In this document: one piece after another, positions 1-6,759 of the stretch
Position numbering within the stretch: the first letter of the stretch is position 1
Layout of the letters: each line of letters starts with the position of its first letter
Origin: an uncultured Verrucomicrobia subdivision 3 bacterium
GTDB lineage: Bacteria; Verrucomicrobiota; Verrucomicrobiia; Limisphaerales; UBA11358
Length of the DNA stretch: 44,734 bases
NCBI GenBank assembly: GCA_903850425.1
Contig: CAINLR010000157.1
Location: 1 to 44,734, forward strand
Direction: 5' to 3'
The notes under the pieces: model-generated
The model's database searches: none
Told to the model about the DNA's origin: nothing
What the model saw: only the letters and a program-made list of their open reading frames with translations
Position numbers and translations under genes: made by a program

Positions 1-2
1 AG

Positions 3-107
3 CGAAATCTGGCGCCCAAGCGATACGTCTGGCGCAAGAAGGGTGAGGAAATTCTGGCCAAGATTTCCAAAGCCCGGGCGGCCCAAGTCGCCACATCACC
101 GTTATGA
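3..107 (+). CDS. C-terminal end of a transposase-like protein (cut by window edge)
   Basis: An open frame enters from the left edge and ends at a TGA at 105-107. The 34 visible residues include PKRYVWRKKGEEILAKI followed by an Ala/Arg-rich tail. This resembles the extreme C-terminus of IS630-type DDE transposases (a Pro-Lys/Phe-x-Trp segment followed by EILxKIxRAR), but the catalytic residues lie outside the window, so the family call is an inference from a short tail. The stop codon overlaps the ATG of the next frame (ATGA, 104-107). No terminal inverted repeat could be fixed between this stop and the Ig-like sequence. Confidence 0.4.
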   Translation, partial: RNLAPKRYVWRKKGEEILAKISKARAAQVATSPL

Positions 108-586
108 CCCCTCATTTACAGAACACTACACTAGTGCCACCGACCATCACCACCAATCCCGCCAGCCGCGTTGTCAGTGTGGGGGCCAGCACCACCTTCA
201 GCGTATCCGCCACGGGCAGCGCGCTGCTGAACTATCAGTGGTTTTTCAACGGCAGTGCCATCAACGGCGCAACCGGGTCCAGTTACAACCTCAACAATGC
301 CGGAGCCACGAACGTGGGCCAATACACGGTCACGGTCTGGAACACGGCGGGCACCAACACCAGCACTGCCGCCGGCCTGTGGCTGAATGCGCTCAAAATG
401 TATGTCGGCGTGAATGTCTATGGCCCGGTGGGCGCCAATTGCCTGGTGCAATACGCCACCAACCTGACGGCTCCCGTGACTTGGTTGACGGTGCAAAGCG
501 TCACCATCGTCACCAATCCCACGGTGATCATTGACTACGGCTCGGCCGACAAGCCCCAGCGGTTCTACCAGACGGTGCCGCAGTAA
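104..586 (+). CDS. Ig-like domain protein, probably the 3' remnant of a longer secreted protein
   Basis: 160 residues. Residues about 10-95 form one Ig-like fold with the core YQWFFNGSAINGATG and a later GQYTVTVWN strand. Residues about 97-160 form a C-terminal domain containing VQYATNL and ending in RFYQTVPQ. The BspA-type protein at 40670-42079 has the same kind of tail (VEASTNLLNW, RFYRARSQ), so this looks like a C-terminal module shared by secreted proteins of this genome. There is no signal peptide, and the frame starts inside the stop codon of a transposase-like gene. The likely reading is that a longer multi-Ig surface protein was cut by an insertion and only its end remains; a genuine small protein translated by coupling is less likely. 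Confidence 0.6.
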   Translation: MTPHLQNTTLVPPTITTNPASRVVSVGASTTFSVSATGSALLNYQWFFNGSAINGATGSSYNLNNAGATNVGQYTVTVWNTAGTNTSTAAGLWLNALKMYVGVNVYGPVGANCLVQYATNLTAPVTWLTVQSVTIVTNPTVIIDYGSADKPQRFYQTVPQ

Positions 587-620
587 CAAGTTACTGGGTG
601 GGGACGCATCGTCCCCACCC
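582..620 (+). terminator. Double hairpin after the Ig-like frame
   Basis: The palindrome AGTAACAAGTTACT (582-595) contains the stop codon. It is followed directly by an 11-bp perfect stem, GGGTGGGGACG and CGTCCCCACCC, with a 3-nt loop (596-620). No T-run follows, so factor-independent termination is uncertain. It may equally be a dispersed palindrome. Confidence 0.4.
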
Positions 621-650
621 GAATGATGCAGCAAAGGGCAATTTGGCTGT

Positions 651-871
651 TTTTACCGGTTTTACCGGTTTATTTCATCGGCGGGCGGGTTGGAAGGGGC
701 AAATCGCCCCTTCGGAGGGGTGTCTGGTCCGGCGGCAAGGGGCGCGCGGCCCCTTGGATAGGCAGGTTTTGCCGGTCGCAACCCGGCGCGGGTCCGGTCG
801 GAAGGGGCGGCTTGCCCCTTGGCATCGGCCCGGCGCGGGTTCGGAGCGGCAGTCGGCCCCTTCGCAGGGGC
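651..871. repeat. GC-rich hairpin cluster (REP-like)
   Basis: A gene-free stretch holding several short perfect stems with the same core. GAAGGGGC/GCCCCTTC is at 693-713, CAAGGGGC/GCCCCTTG at 736-756, AAGGGGC/GCCCCTT at 802-820 and GCCCC/GGGGC at 856-871. The first three have 5-nt loops. TTTTACCGG is repeated in tandem near 651-668, and GCGGGTTGGAAGGGG occurs at 685-699 and again at 900-914. A frame stays open through this stretch but has no protein-like composition. It lies between the Ig-like remnant and the unknown gene at 1081. Confidence 0.6.
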
Positions 872-922
872 GTTGCCGCTGGTCAGGACCGGAGCGGTCG
901 CGGGTTGGAAGGGGTCGTTCGC

Positions 923-979
923 TGGTAGGGCGGCGTTGCTGCGCCGCCGGGGAGGCCGACCAGCCGGTCGGCCCTACCA
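923..979. repeat. Three-stem dispersed palindrome, copy 1
   Basis: Outer arms TGGTAGGGC and GCCCTACCA (923-931, 971-979) enclose two inner stems: a CGGCG/CGCCG stem near 931-946 and GGCCGACC/GGTCGGCC (954-973). The whole would fold as a three-way junction in DNA or RNA. A diverged copy in the opposite orientation lies at 20614-20667, where it contains the stop codon of rimO. That marks this as a mobile or amplified family. Confidence 0.7.
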
Positions 980-1080
980 AAATAACAGGTCTATTTGGGG
1001 CTGAACGCCGGTCGGGAAGCTGCCGGCAAACTAAGGCAAAGGAAACACCAACGGAACAAACAAACGAAAGCGAGCACACC

Positions 1081-1548
1081 ATGCAAAACGAAATTGATAA
1101 GAAGTTCACGGACGCCGAACTCAAGGCGATGGACGACGCGTTGACGGTGTTGGAAACCACGCTGGCGACGGTGCCGGTGTTGTCGGGCGATGACAAGTCA
1201 TCCCATGTGAAGGCGCCGGATAATTCGCGGGGCTGGCTGGAGGGGATGGTGGTCCGGGCGACGCAGAACCTGGACAAGCTGCCGCGCAATTTCGATCCGG
1301 CGCTGATGCAGCGGGATCTGGATTTCGCTGCGGCCATCGCGCCGCGTTTGCTCCGGGCGCAGCGCGTGGTGGATCGCCTGACCAGCGGGACGTTTCTGGC
1401 GGACAGCGATTCGTTTGCCGCCGCGCTGGAGGTGCGCCGGCAACTGAAGGCATCGGGGGTGGCCGGGGTGGATGATAATTTGAGCGACGGCTTGCAGCGG
1501 TTCTTCAACCGCACCAGCGCCGCGCCCGCCCCCAAACCGGCGGCGTAG
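1081..1548 (+). CDS. Conserved-looking hypothetical protein, 155 aa
   Basis: I do not recognise this family. The ATG at 1081 is preceded by a purine-rich GAAAGCGAG. The same frame stays open upstream to 598, but that part crosses the hairpin cluster and reads as low-complexity Arg/Gly sequence, so I reject it. The protein is soluble and largely helical in appearance (TDAELKAMDDALTVLE; RDLDFAAAIAPRLLRAQRVVDRL), with no signal peptide or TM segment and a short Ala/Pro tail (SAAPAPKPAA). Similar Ala/Pro or Lys/Pro tails end the unknown proteins at 18442-18819 and 39526-40239, a resemblance of style rather than proven homology. It is a single-gene unit: hairpins upstream and a strong terminator right after it. 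Confidence 0.75.
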   Translation: MQNEIDKKFTDAELKAMDDALTVLETTLATVPVLSGDDKSSHVKAPDNSRGWLEGMVVRATQNLDKLPRNFDPALMQRDLDFAAAIAPRLLRAQRVVDRLTSGTFLADSDSFAAALEVRRQLKASGVAGVDDNLSDGLQRFFNRTSAAPAPKPAA

Positions 1549-1570
1549 AATTGATTTTATCGCACGCACG

Positions 1571-1596
1571 CGCGCCGGTTCACACCGGCGCGTTTT
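1571..1596 (+). terminator. Rho-independent terminator
   Basis: A 9-bp perfect GC-rich stem, CGCGCCGGT and ACCGGCGCG, with a TCAC loop and a following TTTT. It lies 23 nt after the stop of the 155-aa gene. Confidence 0.8.
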
Positions 1597-1902
1597 GCTG
1601 GAGTGCAGCTGGACACGGTTTTTAACGACTGGGCCGGCGATGCGACGGTGGGCAGTCGGCCTGGCGGCGGCGGCGGCGGCCGGCCACCAGTTCCAAGCAC
1701 CGTTTCAAGCGGCCCCTGGCCTGCCCATGATCGAGATCGGAAGCTTCACCTTGGCGGAGAGATTCCAAGCATCCAAGCTGCAGCCTGCCGCTGAGAATGA
1801 AGTTTGGCGCAGAATGCCTTCCCAATAATTGGGGTTTGAGCTCGCGCGCCGTTGCCTGCAAATAACATTTCAAATCAGCCTCATGCCGGCTACCTTGCGC
1901 GC
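1597..1902. other. Gene-free stretch before the YacP-like gene
   Basis: About 300 bases without a convincing gene. Frames open here on both strands have low-complexity Ala/Gly/Arg composition and no recognisable start region. I see no strong hairpin. Any promoter for the downstream plus-strand genes should lie here, but no clear -35/-10 pair stands out. Confidence 0.4.
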
Positions 1903-2373
1903 ATGGCGCTGGTGCGAATCCTGATTGATGGTTACAGCTTGCTGCACAACTGGCCGGAGTTGGCGGAGGGCGCGGCGCGTCATTCCGAGGCGGCGCGCGG
2001 GGCGCTGGTGGAAATCCTCACGCATTATCAGGACGCCTGCGGCACGCCGATCACGGTTTTTTTTGACGGGAACTCCGCCCGTTACGCCAAGCCCAAAAAT
2101 GAAGCCGCCGGCGCGGTGGAAGTTTTATTTTCGCGCGCCGGCCAGACGGCGGATGACCTGATCGAACGCGCGGCGCACCGGTTTCAAGACTATGGCGAAG
2201 TGCTGGTGGTGACGGATGACTTCGCCGAGCGCAACCTGGTCAGCGGCTGCGGCGGCTCGGTGGCGAGCTGCGGGAACTTCATCCGCATGATTGACGATGC
2301 GCTGGCGAACTTGCAGGAAAACCTCCAAAATCACAACCGGTCGGAGCGGAATCGTTTTTCCCGGTCGCGCTGA
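1903..2373 (+). CDS. YacP/Rae1-like NYN-domain ribonuclease
   Basis: 156 residues. The family is a PIN-like fold of metal-dependent RNases; the Bacillus member (Rae1) cuts mRNA on the ribosome. Visible family features are VRILIDGYSLLHNWPEL with Asp9, VFFDGNSA with Asp55, the QTADDLIE block with Asp84/Asp85, and VLVVTDDFAERN with Asp105/Asp106, in the order expected for the acidic NYN site. I chose the ATG at 1903 because IDGY normally sits within the first ten residues; an earlier TTG at 1852 adds an unrelated tail. The protein ends with a short Arg/Asn-rich tail. The next gene starts 8 nt after the stop, so the two are probably co-transcribed. The enzyme class is likely; the substrate is unknown. 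Confidence 0.8.
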   Translation: MALVRILIDGYSLLHNWPELAEGAARHSEAARGALVEILTHYQDACGTPITVFFDGNSARYAKPKNEAAGAVEVLFSRAGQTADDLIERAAHRFQDYGEVLVVTDDFAERNLVSGCGGSVASCGNFIRMIDDALANLQENLQNHNRSERNRFSRSR

Positions 2374-2380
2374 AATCATC

Positions 2381-3523
2381 ATGAACTTACTGCCTTCCCA
2401 TCTGGTCGCCACCGCCCGTCGCGGGCTGGTTGCAGGTCTGGTGCTGTTGTTTTTTTGTTCGCGCGCCGCCGCGCAGCCCGCGCCGGAGGATCGCTGGCTG
2501 ATGATTTTTGACACCTCGGCGACGATGAAGAAAGCGCTGCCGGGCGTGACGGCGGAAATAAAAAATCTGCTGGCCTCGGCGGTCAGCGAGCAGTTGCACC
2601 CAGGCGACTCCGTGGGCGTGTGGACCTTTGGCCGGGAACTGCACACCGGACAATTTCCGCTGGTGACGTGGAATCCGGAACAGGCGGCGGCGACGGCGTC
2701 CAATCTGATCCGCTTCGTCCAAAAACAGGATTATGGCGACGACACGACCTGGTCGGCGCTGCAGCCACAGCTCGACCAGCTCATCAAAAGTTCTGCGCGG
2801 CTGACGATCGTTGTGTTTTGCGACGGACAGGGCGAAGTGAATTGGACGCCTTACAACGCGGGCATCAATCAGACCTTCAGTCAGGCGCAGGCCGAGCGCA
2901 AAAAAGCGCGGCAACCGTTTGTCTTGCTGGTGCGGACGCAGCAGGGCCAGTTCACCGGCTGCACGGTGAATTTTCCGCCCGGCGCGCTGAACGTGCCGCC
3001 GTTCCCGCCGCTGCCGCAACCGGTCAAGATCGTCCCGACCAATCCGCCGCCGGTGGCGCCGGTGGTCGTCAAACCGCCGCCCATCATCGTGCCGTCGCTT
3101 TTTATCGTTGGCACCAATGCCGCTACCAACGTGAATGATCTGCCAAAGATTTCCGCGCCGGCAACGAACCTGCCGGCCGCCCCGAGCCAACCAACGAATG
3201 CTCCCGCCGCGAGCAATCACAACGCGTCCGCTGGCGCATCCAATCCGCCGCCGACCACGCCTGTGGCAAAAACCACCGACGTAAAAAGCCCCCCAGCGGT
3301 CACCAACTCTGCCCCAAGCGCGCCGGCGAATGAGCTCCCGGCGAGCGCGGCGCTGGACGCTAATGACCACAGCCCGCGCACCTTGGTTTATGTGGGCGTG
3401 GGCCTGCTCGCGGCGGCCGCCGGGCTGATGATTTTTCTCTGGGCGCGCGCGGCGCGGCAGCCACATGGCAGCCTCATCACCAGTTCCATGCAGAACGACC
3501 CGCGCCTGCCGCCCCGCAAATGA
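2381..3523 (+). CDS. VWA-domain protein, exported and membrane-anchored
   Basis: 380 residues starting at ATG 2381. Residues 1-32 form a signal peptide (GLVAGLVLLFFCSRAAAQ). A von Willebrand factor A-like domain follows from about residue 38 to 200. It starts with LMIFDTSATMKK, where D44-x-S46-x-T48 fits a MIDAS metal site, and includes VGVWTFGREL and LTIVVFCDGQGE. Residues about 215-330 are a low-complexity Pro/Ala/Thr/Asn linker. A single TM helix (YVGVGLLAAAAGLMIFLWA, about 336-354) anchors the C-terminus with a short basic tail. The domain therefore sits outside the cytoplasm on a long flexible stalk, as in ligand- or metal-dependent scaffold proteins. The partner is unknown. It lies 8 nt after the YacP-like gene and 50 nt before a secreted cyclophilin. 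Confidence 0.8.
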   Translation: MNLLPSHLVATARRGLVAGLVLLFFCSRAAAQPAPEDRWLMIFDTSATMKKALPGVTAEIKNLLASAVSEQLHPGDSVGVWTFGRELHTGQFPLVTWNPEQAAATASNLIRFVQKQDYGDDTTWSALQPQLDQLIKSSARLTIVVFCDGQGEVNWTPYNAGINQTFSQAQAERKKARQPFVLLVRTQQGQFTGCTVNFPPGALNVPPFPPLPQPVKIVPTNPPPVAPVVVKPPPIIVPSLFIVGTNAATNVNDLPKISAPATNLPAAPSQPTNAPAASNHNASAGASNPPPTTPVAKTTDVKSPPAVTNSAPSAPANELPASAALDANDHSPRTLVYVGVGLLAAAAGLMIFLWARAARQPHGSLITSSMQNDPRLPPRK

Positions 3524-3573
3524 TCCAATTCCGCGCGTGACTTTTGCCCGCAGTTTTGGAAGATTTTGCGCCC

Positions 3574-4260
3574 ATGAAAACAAACCATTTACTCTGCGCG
3601 CTCGGCATTTTTGCCGCCGTTGCCACTGCTCAAGCCGAAGATGCCAAGAAGGACGAGAAGCCTGCCGTGGCGGCACCGACGTTCGCCGATCCCTCCAAAC
3701 TGACCGAGAAAGCTCCCGAGTCGTTCAAAGCTCAGTTCGAAACCACCAAGGGTAAAATCACCATTGAAGTTACCCGCTCCCTGTCGCCCAATGGCGCGGA
3801 CCGTTTCTACAACCTTGTTCGTTCCGGCTATTTCAAGGACATCGCCTTCTTCCGGGTGATCCCCGGTTTCATGTGCCAGTTCGGCATCCACGGCGACCCG
3901 GCCGTTGCGGCGAAGTGGCAGCAGGCCAACATTCCCGATGATGCCGTCAAAGGCAGCAATACGCGTGGCGCAATCACCTTTGCCACGGCCGGTCCGAACA
4001 CGCGGACGACGCAGTTGTTCATCAACTTCGGCAACAATGTGAATCTGGACGGCATGGGCTTTTCGCCGTTCGGCAAGATCGTAGAAGGCATGGACGTGGT
4101 GGACAAGATCAACGGCGAATATGGCGAAGGCGCTCCCGGGGGCCGGGGACCGGGTCAGGGCCGCATTCAGGCGGAGGGCAATGCCTACCTGAAAAAAGAT
4201 TTTCCGAACCTCGACTACATCAATTCCGCGAGCATCCTGCCCGCCGCCAGCAGCAAATAA
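3574..4260 (+). CDS. Secreted cyclophilin-type peptidyl-prolyl isomerase
   Basis: 228 residues. It catalyses cis-trans isomerisation of Xaa-Pro bonds, here outside the cytoplasm. The N-terminus MKTNHLLCALGIFAAVATAQA is a typical signal peptide with cleavage after AQA. The cyclophilin domain begins near residue 52. FFRVIPGFMCQFG carries the catalytic Arg94 together with Phe99 and Gln102, and TTQLFINFGNN with FSPFGKIVEGMDVVDKI gives the rest of the fold. A loop rich in Gly/Pro (APGGRGPGQGR) replaces the usual C-terminal turn. The ATG at 3574 gives the signal peptide, with GGAAG about 13 nt upstream. An in-frame upstream start would only lengthen the leader. It sits 18 nt before a cytoplasmic paralogue, so the pair probably serves two compartments from one transcript. 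Confidence 0.9.
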   Translation: MKTNHLLCALGIFAAVATAQAEDAKKDEKPAVAAPTFADPSKLTEKAPESFKAQFETTKGKITIEVTRSLSPNGADRFYNLVRSGYFKDIAFFRVIPGFMCQFGIHGDPAVAAKWQQANIPDDAVKGSNTRGAITFATAGPNTRTTQLFINFGNNVNLDGMGFSPFGKIVEGMDVVDKINGEYGEGAPGGRGPGQGRIQAEGNAYLKKDFPNLDYINSASILPAASSK

Positions 4261-4278
4261 TTAACCCCTAAATATTTT

Positions 4279-4779
4279 ATGAGCGAAGTTGCCATCCTTA
4301 CCACCAGCGCCGGCGAAATGGTCCTCGAATTCTGGCCGGACGTGGCGCCCGGCCACGTCAAGAACTTCAAAGACCTTGCAAACAAAGGTTTTTATGACGG
4401 CACGTGTTTTCACCGCGTCATCAAAGGTTTTATGATTCAAGGCGGCGATCCCACGACCAAGGACGAGGCCAAGCAATCCCAGTGGGGCACCGGCGGTCCC
4501 GGCTACCAGATCAAGGCGGAGTTCAACGACAAGGCCCACACGCGCGGCGTCCTTTCAATGGCGCGTTCGCAAAGTCCTGATTCCGCCGGCAGCCAGTTTT
4601 TCATCTGCCACGGCGACCCGCGCTTTCTGGATCGTCAATACACCGCGTTTGGCAAACTCATCCAGGGCGATGATGTGCTGGAAAAAATCGGCACCACGCC
4701 GACGCAGCCCGGTGACCGGCCGGTCAAAAAAGTCAGTCTCATCAGCGTGAAAATAGTTCCGGCCGACTCGGTGAAATAA
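4279..4779 (+). CDS. Cytoplasmic cyclophilin-type peptidyl-prolyl isomerase
   Basis: 166 residues, the normal length of a bacterial PpiB-type enzyme without leader. CFHRVIKGFMIQGGDP contains the catalytic Arg46 with Phe51 and Gln54. SAGSQFFICHGDPRFLDRQ and YTAFGKLIQGDDVLEKI complete the active-site groove. There is no signal peptide, so the protein is cytoplasmic. It follows the secreted cyclophilin by 18 nt and is probably translated from the same message. A dispersed 80-bp inverted repeat begins 6 nt after its stop. Confidence 0.93.
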   Translation: MSEVAILTTSAGEMVLEFWPDVAPGHVKNFKDLANKGFYDGTCFHRVIKGFMIQGGDPTTKDEAKQSQWGTGGPGYQIKAEFNDKAHTRGVLSMARSQSPDSAGSQFFICHGDPRFLDRQYTAFGKLIQGDDVLEKIGTTPTQPGDRPVKKVSLISVKIVPADSVK

Positions 4780-4784
4780 TTTCT

Positions 4785-4864
4785 AACCACGGATCAACAC
4801 AGATTAACACGGATTTTGGGAACGGTTGCTTTCCATCGGTGTTGATCCGGGTCCGTCCGTGGTT
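4785..4864. repeat. AACCACGGA-ended inverted repeat, copy 1
   Basis: The ends AACCACGGA (4785-4793) and TCCGTGGTT (4856-4864) are perfect inverse copies. The inside contains repeated ACACGGAT-like words (GGATCAACAC, TTAACACGGAT) that pair with GTGTTGATCCGGGTCC near the right end. A closely related element lies at 25310-25395. The repeat separates the cyclophilin gene from the small gene that starts 11 nt downstream. Confidence 0.8.
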
Positions 4865-4874
4865 GAAATCGATA

Positions 4875-5069
4875 ATGGAAATTTCCCAACTTGCCCAAGT
4901 TCTCGTGGCCCTCGGTTGTCCGGCGGAAAAATCCGGCGAGATGGCCGCGCAATTAGACAAACGCGCCCGCCAGCTTGCCGCCGAACAAGGCCGCCGCTAC
5001 GAAGAAGCACTGCAACACCTGCTGACCTTGATGAAGCAAGGCTGGGCGGCGACGGGTCGAGGAAATTAA
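4875..5069 (+). CDS. Small hypothetical protein, 64 aa
   Basis: I do not recognise a named family. From ATG 4875 the protein reads MEISQLAQVLVALGCPAEK and continues as one amphipathic helical region (MAAQLDKRARQLAAEQGRRYEEALQHLLTLMKQGWAA). It has no membrane segment. The composition looks real rather than random: Ala/Leu/Gln-rich heptads and no rare-codon runs. An upstream in-frame start at 4839 would take twelve codons from the dispersed repeat, so I prefer the internal ATG. With the repeat ending 10 nt before this start, the gene either relies on read-through from the cyclophilin gene or on a promoter inside the repeat. It converges on hisB 64 nt away. Confidence 0.55.
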   Translation: MEISQLAQVLVALGCPAEKSGEMAAQLDKRARQLAAEQGRRYEEALQHLLTLMKQGWAATGRGN

Positions 5070-5133
5070 GTTGCGGTTGCCGACTGAAGTGGCGCCGAGC
5101 TACCCAGCTCACCGTTCAACTTGCCGCACCGGA

Positions 5134-5796
5134 CTACAGTTTGCCCTTGGTGCTCGGCAGTTGACCGGCGATGCGCGGATCGTGCTGGCGGGCCGCGTCC
5201 ACCGCGCGCGCAAACGCCTTGAACAATCCCTCCACGATGTGATGCGGCTCGTCGCCGTAGAGAAGTTCCAAATGAAGGTTGCAGCGCGCTTCGTTGGTGA
5301 AGCCCTGAAAAAATTCCCGCGCCAGACCAAAGCGAAAGGCGCTGGACATATCCTGCTGCTTTTCGGCTTCAGTTATTTTCTTCAGTGAAAACTTGTCCAG
5401 ACCACGCCAGACCAAATGCGGGCGACCGCTGAAATCCACGACGCAGCGCGCCAGGCATTCGTCCATCGGCACATAAGCTTCGCCGGTGAAAGGATTCCGC
5501 GGATCAAAGCCATGGCCGTAACGGCGGATGCCGCGTTTGTCACCGAGCGCCTCGGCGAACGCTTGTCCTAGCGCGATGCCGCAATCTTCCACCGTGTGAT
5601 GCGCGTCCACGGCCAGGTCACCGTCGCAGTGCAGTTCCAGATCCACGGTTGCGTGCTTGGCGAAGAGCGTCAGCATGTGGTCGAAGAAAGCGATGCCCGT
5701 GGCAATCTTCGATTTGCCCTTGCCGTCGAGATTGAGGCGGAGCGCAATCTGGGTTTCAAAGGTGTGGCGTTTGAGTTTGGACGAGCGCGGTTTCAT
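5134..5796 (-). CDS. hisB: Imidazoleglycerol-phosphate dehydratase
   Basis: 220 residues. It dehydrates imidazole glycerol phosphate to imidazole acetol phosphate, the sixth reaction proper of histidine synthesis, in the cytoplasm as a Mn-dependent oligomer. The two metal-binding His motifs are visible: HHTVEDCGIALGQA (His66, His67) and DEPHHIVEGLFKAFARA near the C-terminus. GIAFFDHMLTLFAKH (His40) and RYGHGFDP/PMDECLARCVVD are also family blocks. Length fits a single-domain HisB without the phosphatase part found in enterics. ATG 5796 gives MKPRSSKLKR; an ATG at 5805 three codons earlier is equally possible, and no strong ribosome site separates them. No other his gene is in the window. A TPR protein gene ends 106 nt upstream on the same strand. 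Confidence 0.95.
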   Translation of the reverse strand: MKPRSSKLKRHTFETQIALRLNLDGKGKSKIATGIAFFDHMLTLFAKHATVDLELHCDGDLAVDAHHTVEDCGIALGQAFAEALGDKRGIRRYGHGFDPRNPFTGEAYVPMDECLARCVVDFSGRPHLVWRGLDKFSLKKITEAEKQQDMSSAFRFGLAREFFQGFTNEARCNLHLELLYGDEPHHIVEGLFKAFARAVDAARQHDPRIAGQLPSTKGKL

Positions 5797-5901
5797 CGCC
5801 GTCATTAAAACCGAAAACTGGCGGTGAATCAACAGAAGGCGGGGCAGACGCCTGCTGAAAAACCCGACACAGACACGGCGGGAGCCACCGAAACACAACT
5901 C

Positions 5902-6759
5902 CTATTTTGTTGCCGGAACCGAGGCTGGCGCGGCCAGCTTTTTCTGGATGGCATCAATCTGGATTTGCAGTTCCCCCGGCACGGGCGAAACGGATTGCGC
6001 CGCGCGCAGCCACTTGATGGCCTGGTCAAAATTCCCCGCCGCGTCCTCGAGCCGGCCGAGGTTCACCGCCAGTTGATCAAAGACGAGCTTGTTCTCTTTC
6101 TTGCCGGCATCATCGAGCGCGAGGAATTTTTTGACGCCCAATTCCCAGACATTCCGGGCCCGGGTGACATCTGCGCTGTCCTGATAAAGCCGTCCGAGCT
6201 CAAAAAGGAGTTCGCTGTTCTCGGGATTATTGTGGAAGCCCTCGCGCAAGAAGGCCTCGGCTTCGTTGGTTTTGCCCAAATGTTCGCGCAGAAAAAATGC
6301 GCCGACGGTGTAGGTCTCGATCTTTTGCGGATCCAGATCGGCGGCCAGGCGGAGCCAGGGCAGCATTTCACGCTCGTTGCCCTGCTCGAGGTGAACATGT
6401 TCGGTGAGGCGAAAGTGGCGGCCAAAGGCGTCAATCCAGTCCTTCGGCTGGCCCAAGAAGTCTTCCTTTTTTTCGTCTTCTTCCGTTTCCTTGGCCCCGT
6501 GGCTGGCGCTGATGATCTCCTTTTGCTCCGCGCTGTTCTTGTCAAAGATGGATGGATAGTAACCGCTGTGGAAATAGACATCCGCCATCGTGAAAAACTG
6601 GTTGGCAAATAGTTTGCGCCCGTCGCCGAAGATGACCCCGAAAAAATTGTTGGACTTGCTCCGTTTGCTCCAAATATCCGCTCGCGACGACAAACTGGTC
6701 GCCACCGTAAACGCCAACGCCAGCAAGGAAACAAGTGCAATCCAGGGCGAGGTTTTCAT
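5902..6759 (-). CDS. TPR-type protein with N-terminal membrane anchor, partner of the ABC exporter
   Basis: 285 residues. A hydrophobic N-terminus (WIALVSLLALAFTVATSL) acts as signal anchor. Then comes GDGRKLFANQFFTMADVYFHSGYYPSIFD, a charged Glu/Lys linker (ETEEDEKKED), and helical repeats from about residue 125 that look like TPRs: MLPWLRLAADLDPQKIETYTV, AEAFLREGFHNNPENSELLFELGRLY, and FDQAIKWLRAAQSVSP near the C-terminus. TPRs bind partner proteins; the ligand is unknown. The ATG at 6759 shares one base with the TGA of the permease gene (TGATG), so translation is coupled. A functionally parallel TPR-like gene follows a permease at 22379-23908, which suggests such proteins are regular companions of these exporters. 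Confidence 0.7.
   Translation of the reverse strand: MKTSPWIALVSLLALAFTVATSLSSRADIWSKRSKSNNFFGVIFGDGRKLFANQFFTMADVYFHSGYYPSIFDKNSAEQKEIISASHGAKETEEDEKKEDFLGQPKDWIDAFGRHFRLTEHVHLEQGNEREMLPWLRLAADLDPQKIETYTVGAFFLREHLGKTNEAEAFLREGFHNNPENSELLFELGRLYQDSADVTRARNVWELGVKKFLALDDAGKKENKLVFDQLAVNLGRLEDAAGNFDQAIKWLRAAQSVSPVPGELQIQIDAIQKKLAAPASVPATK

Noticed and set aside
598-1080. Extension of the 155-aa gene upstream to 598
   Set aside because: The extra residues come from the hairpin cluster and are low-complexity Arg/Gly; the ATG at 1081 with a purine-rich site is a better start.
2387-3676. Minus-strand open frame of about 430 codons
   Set aside because: It is the shadow of the VWA gene, with extreme Arg/His content and no recognisable domain.
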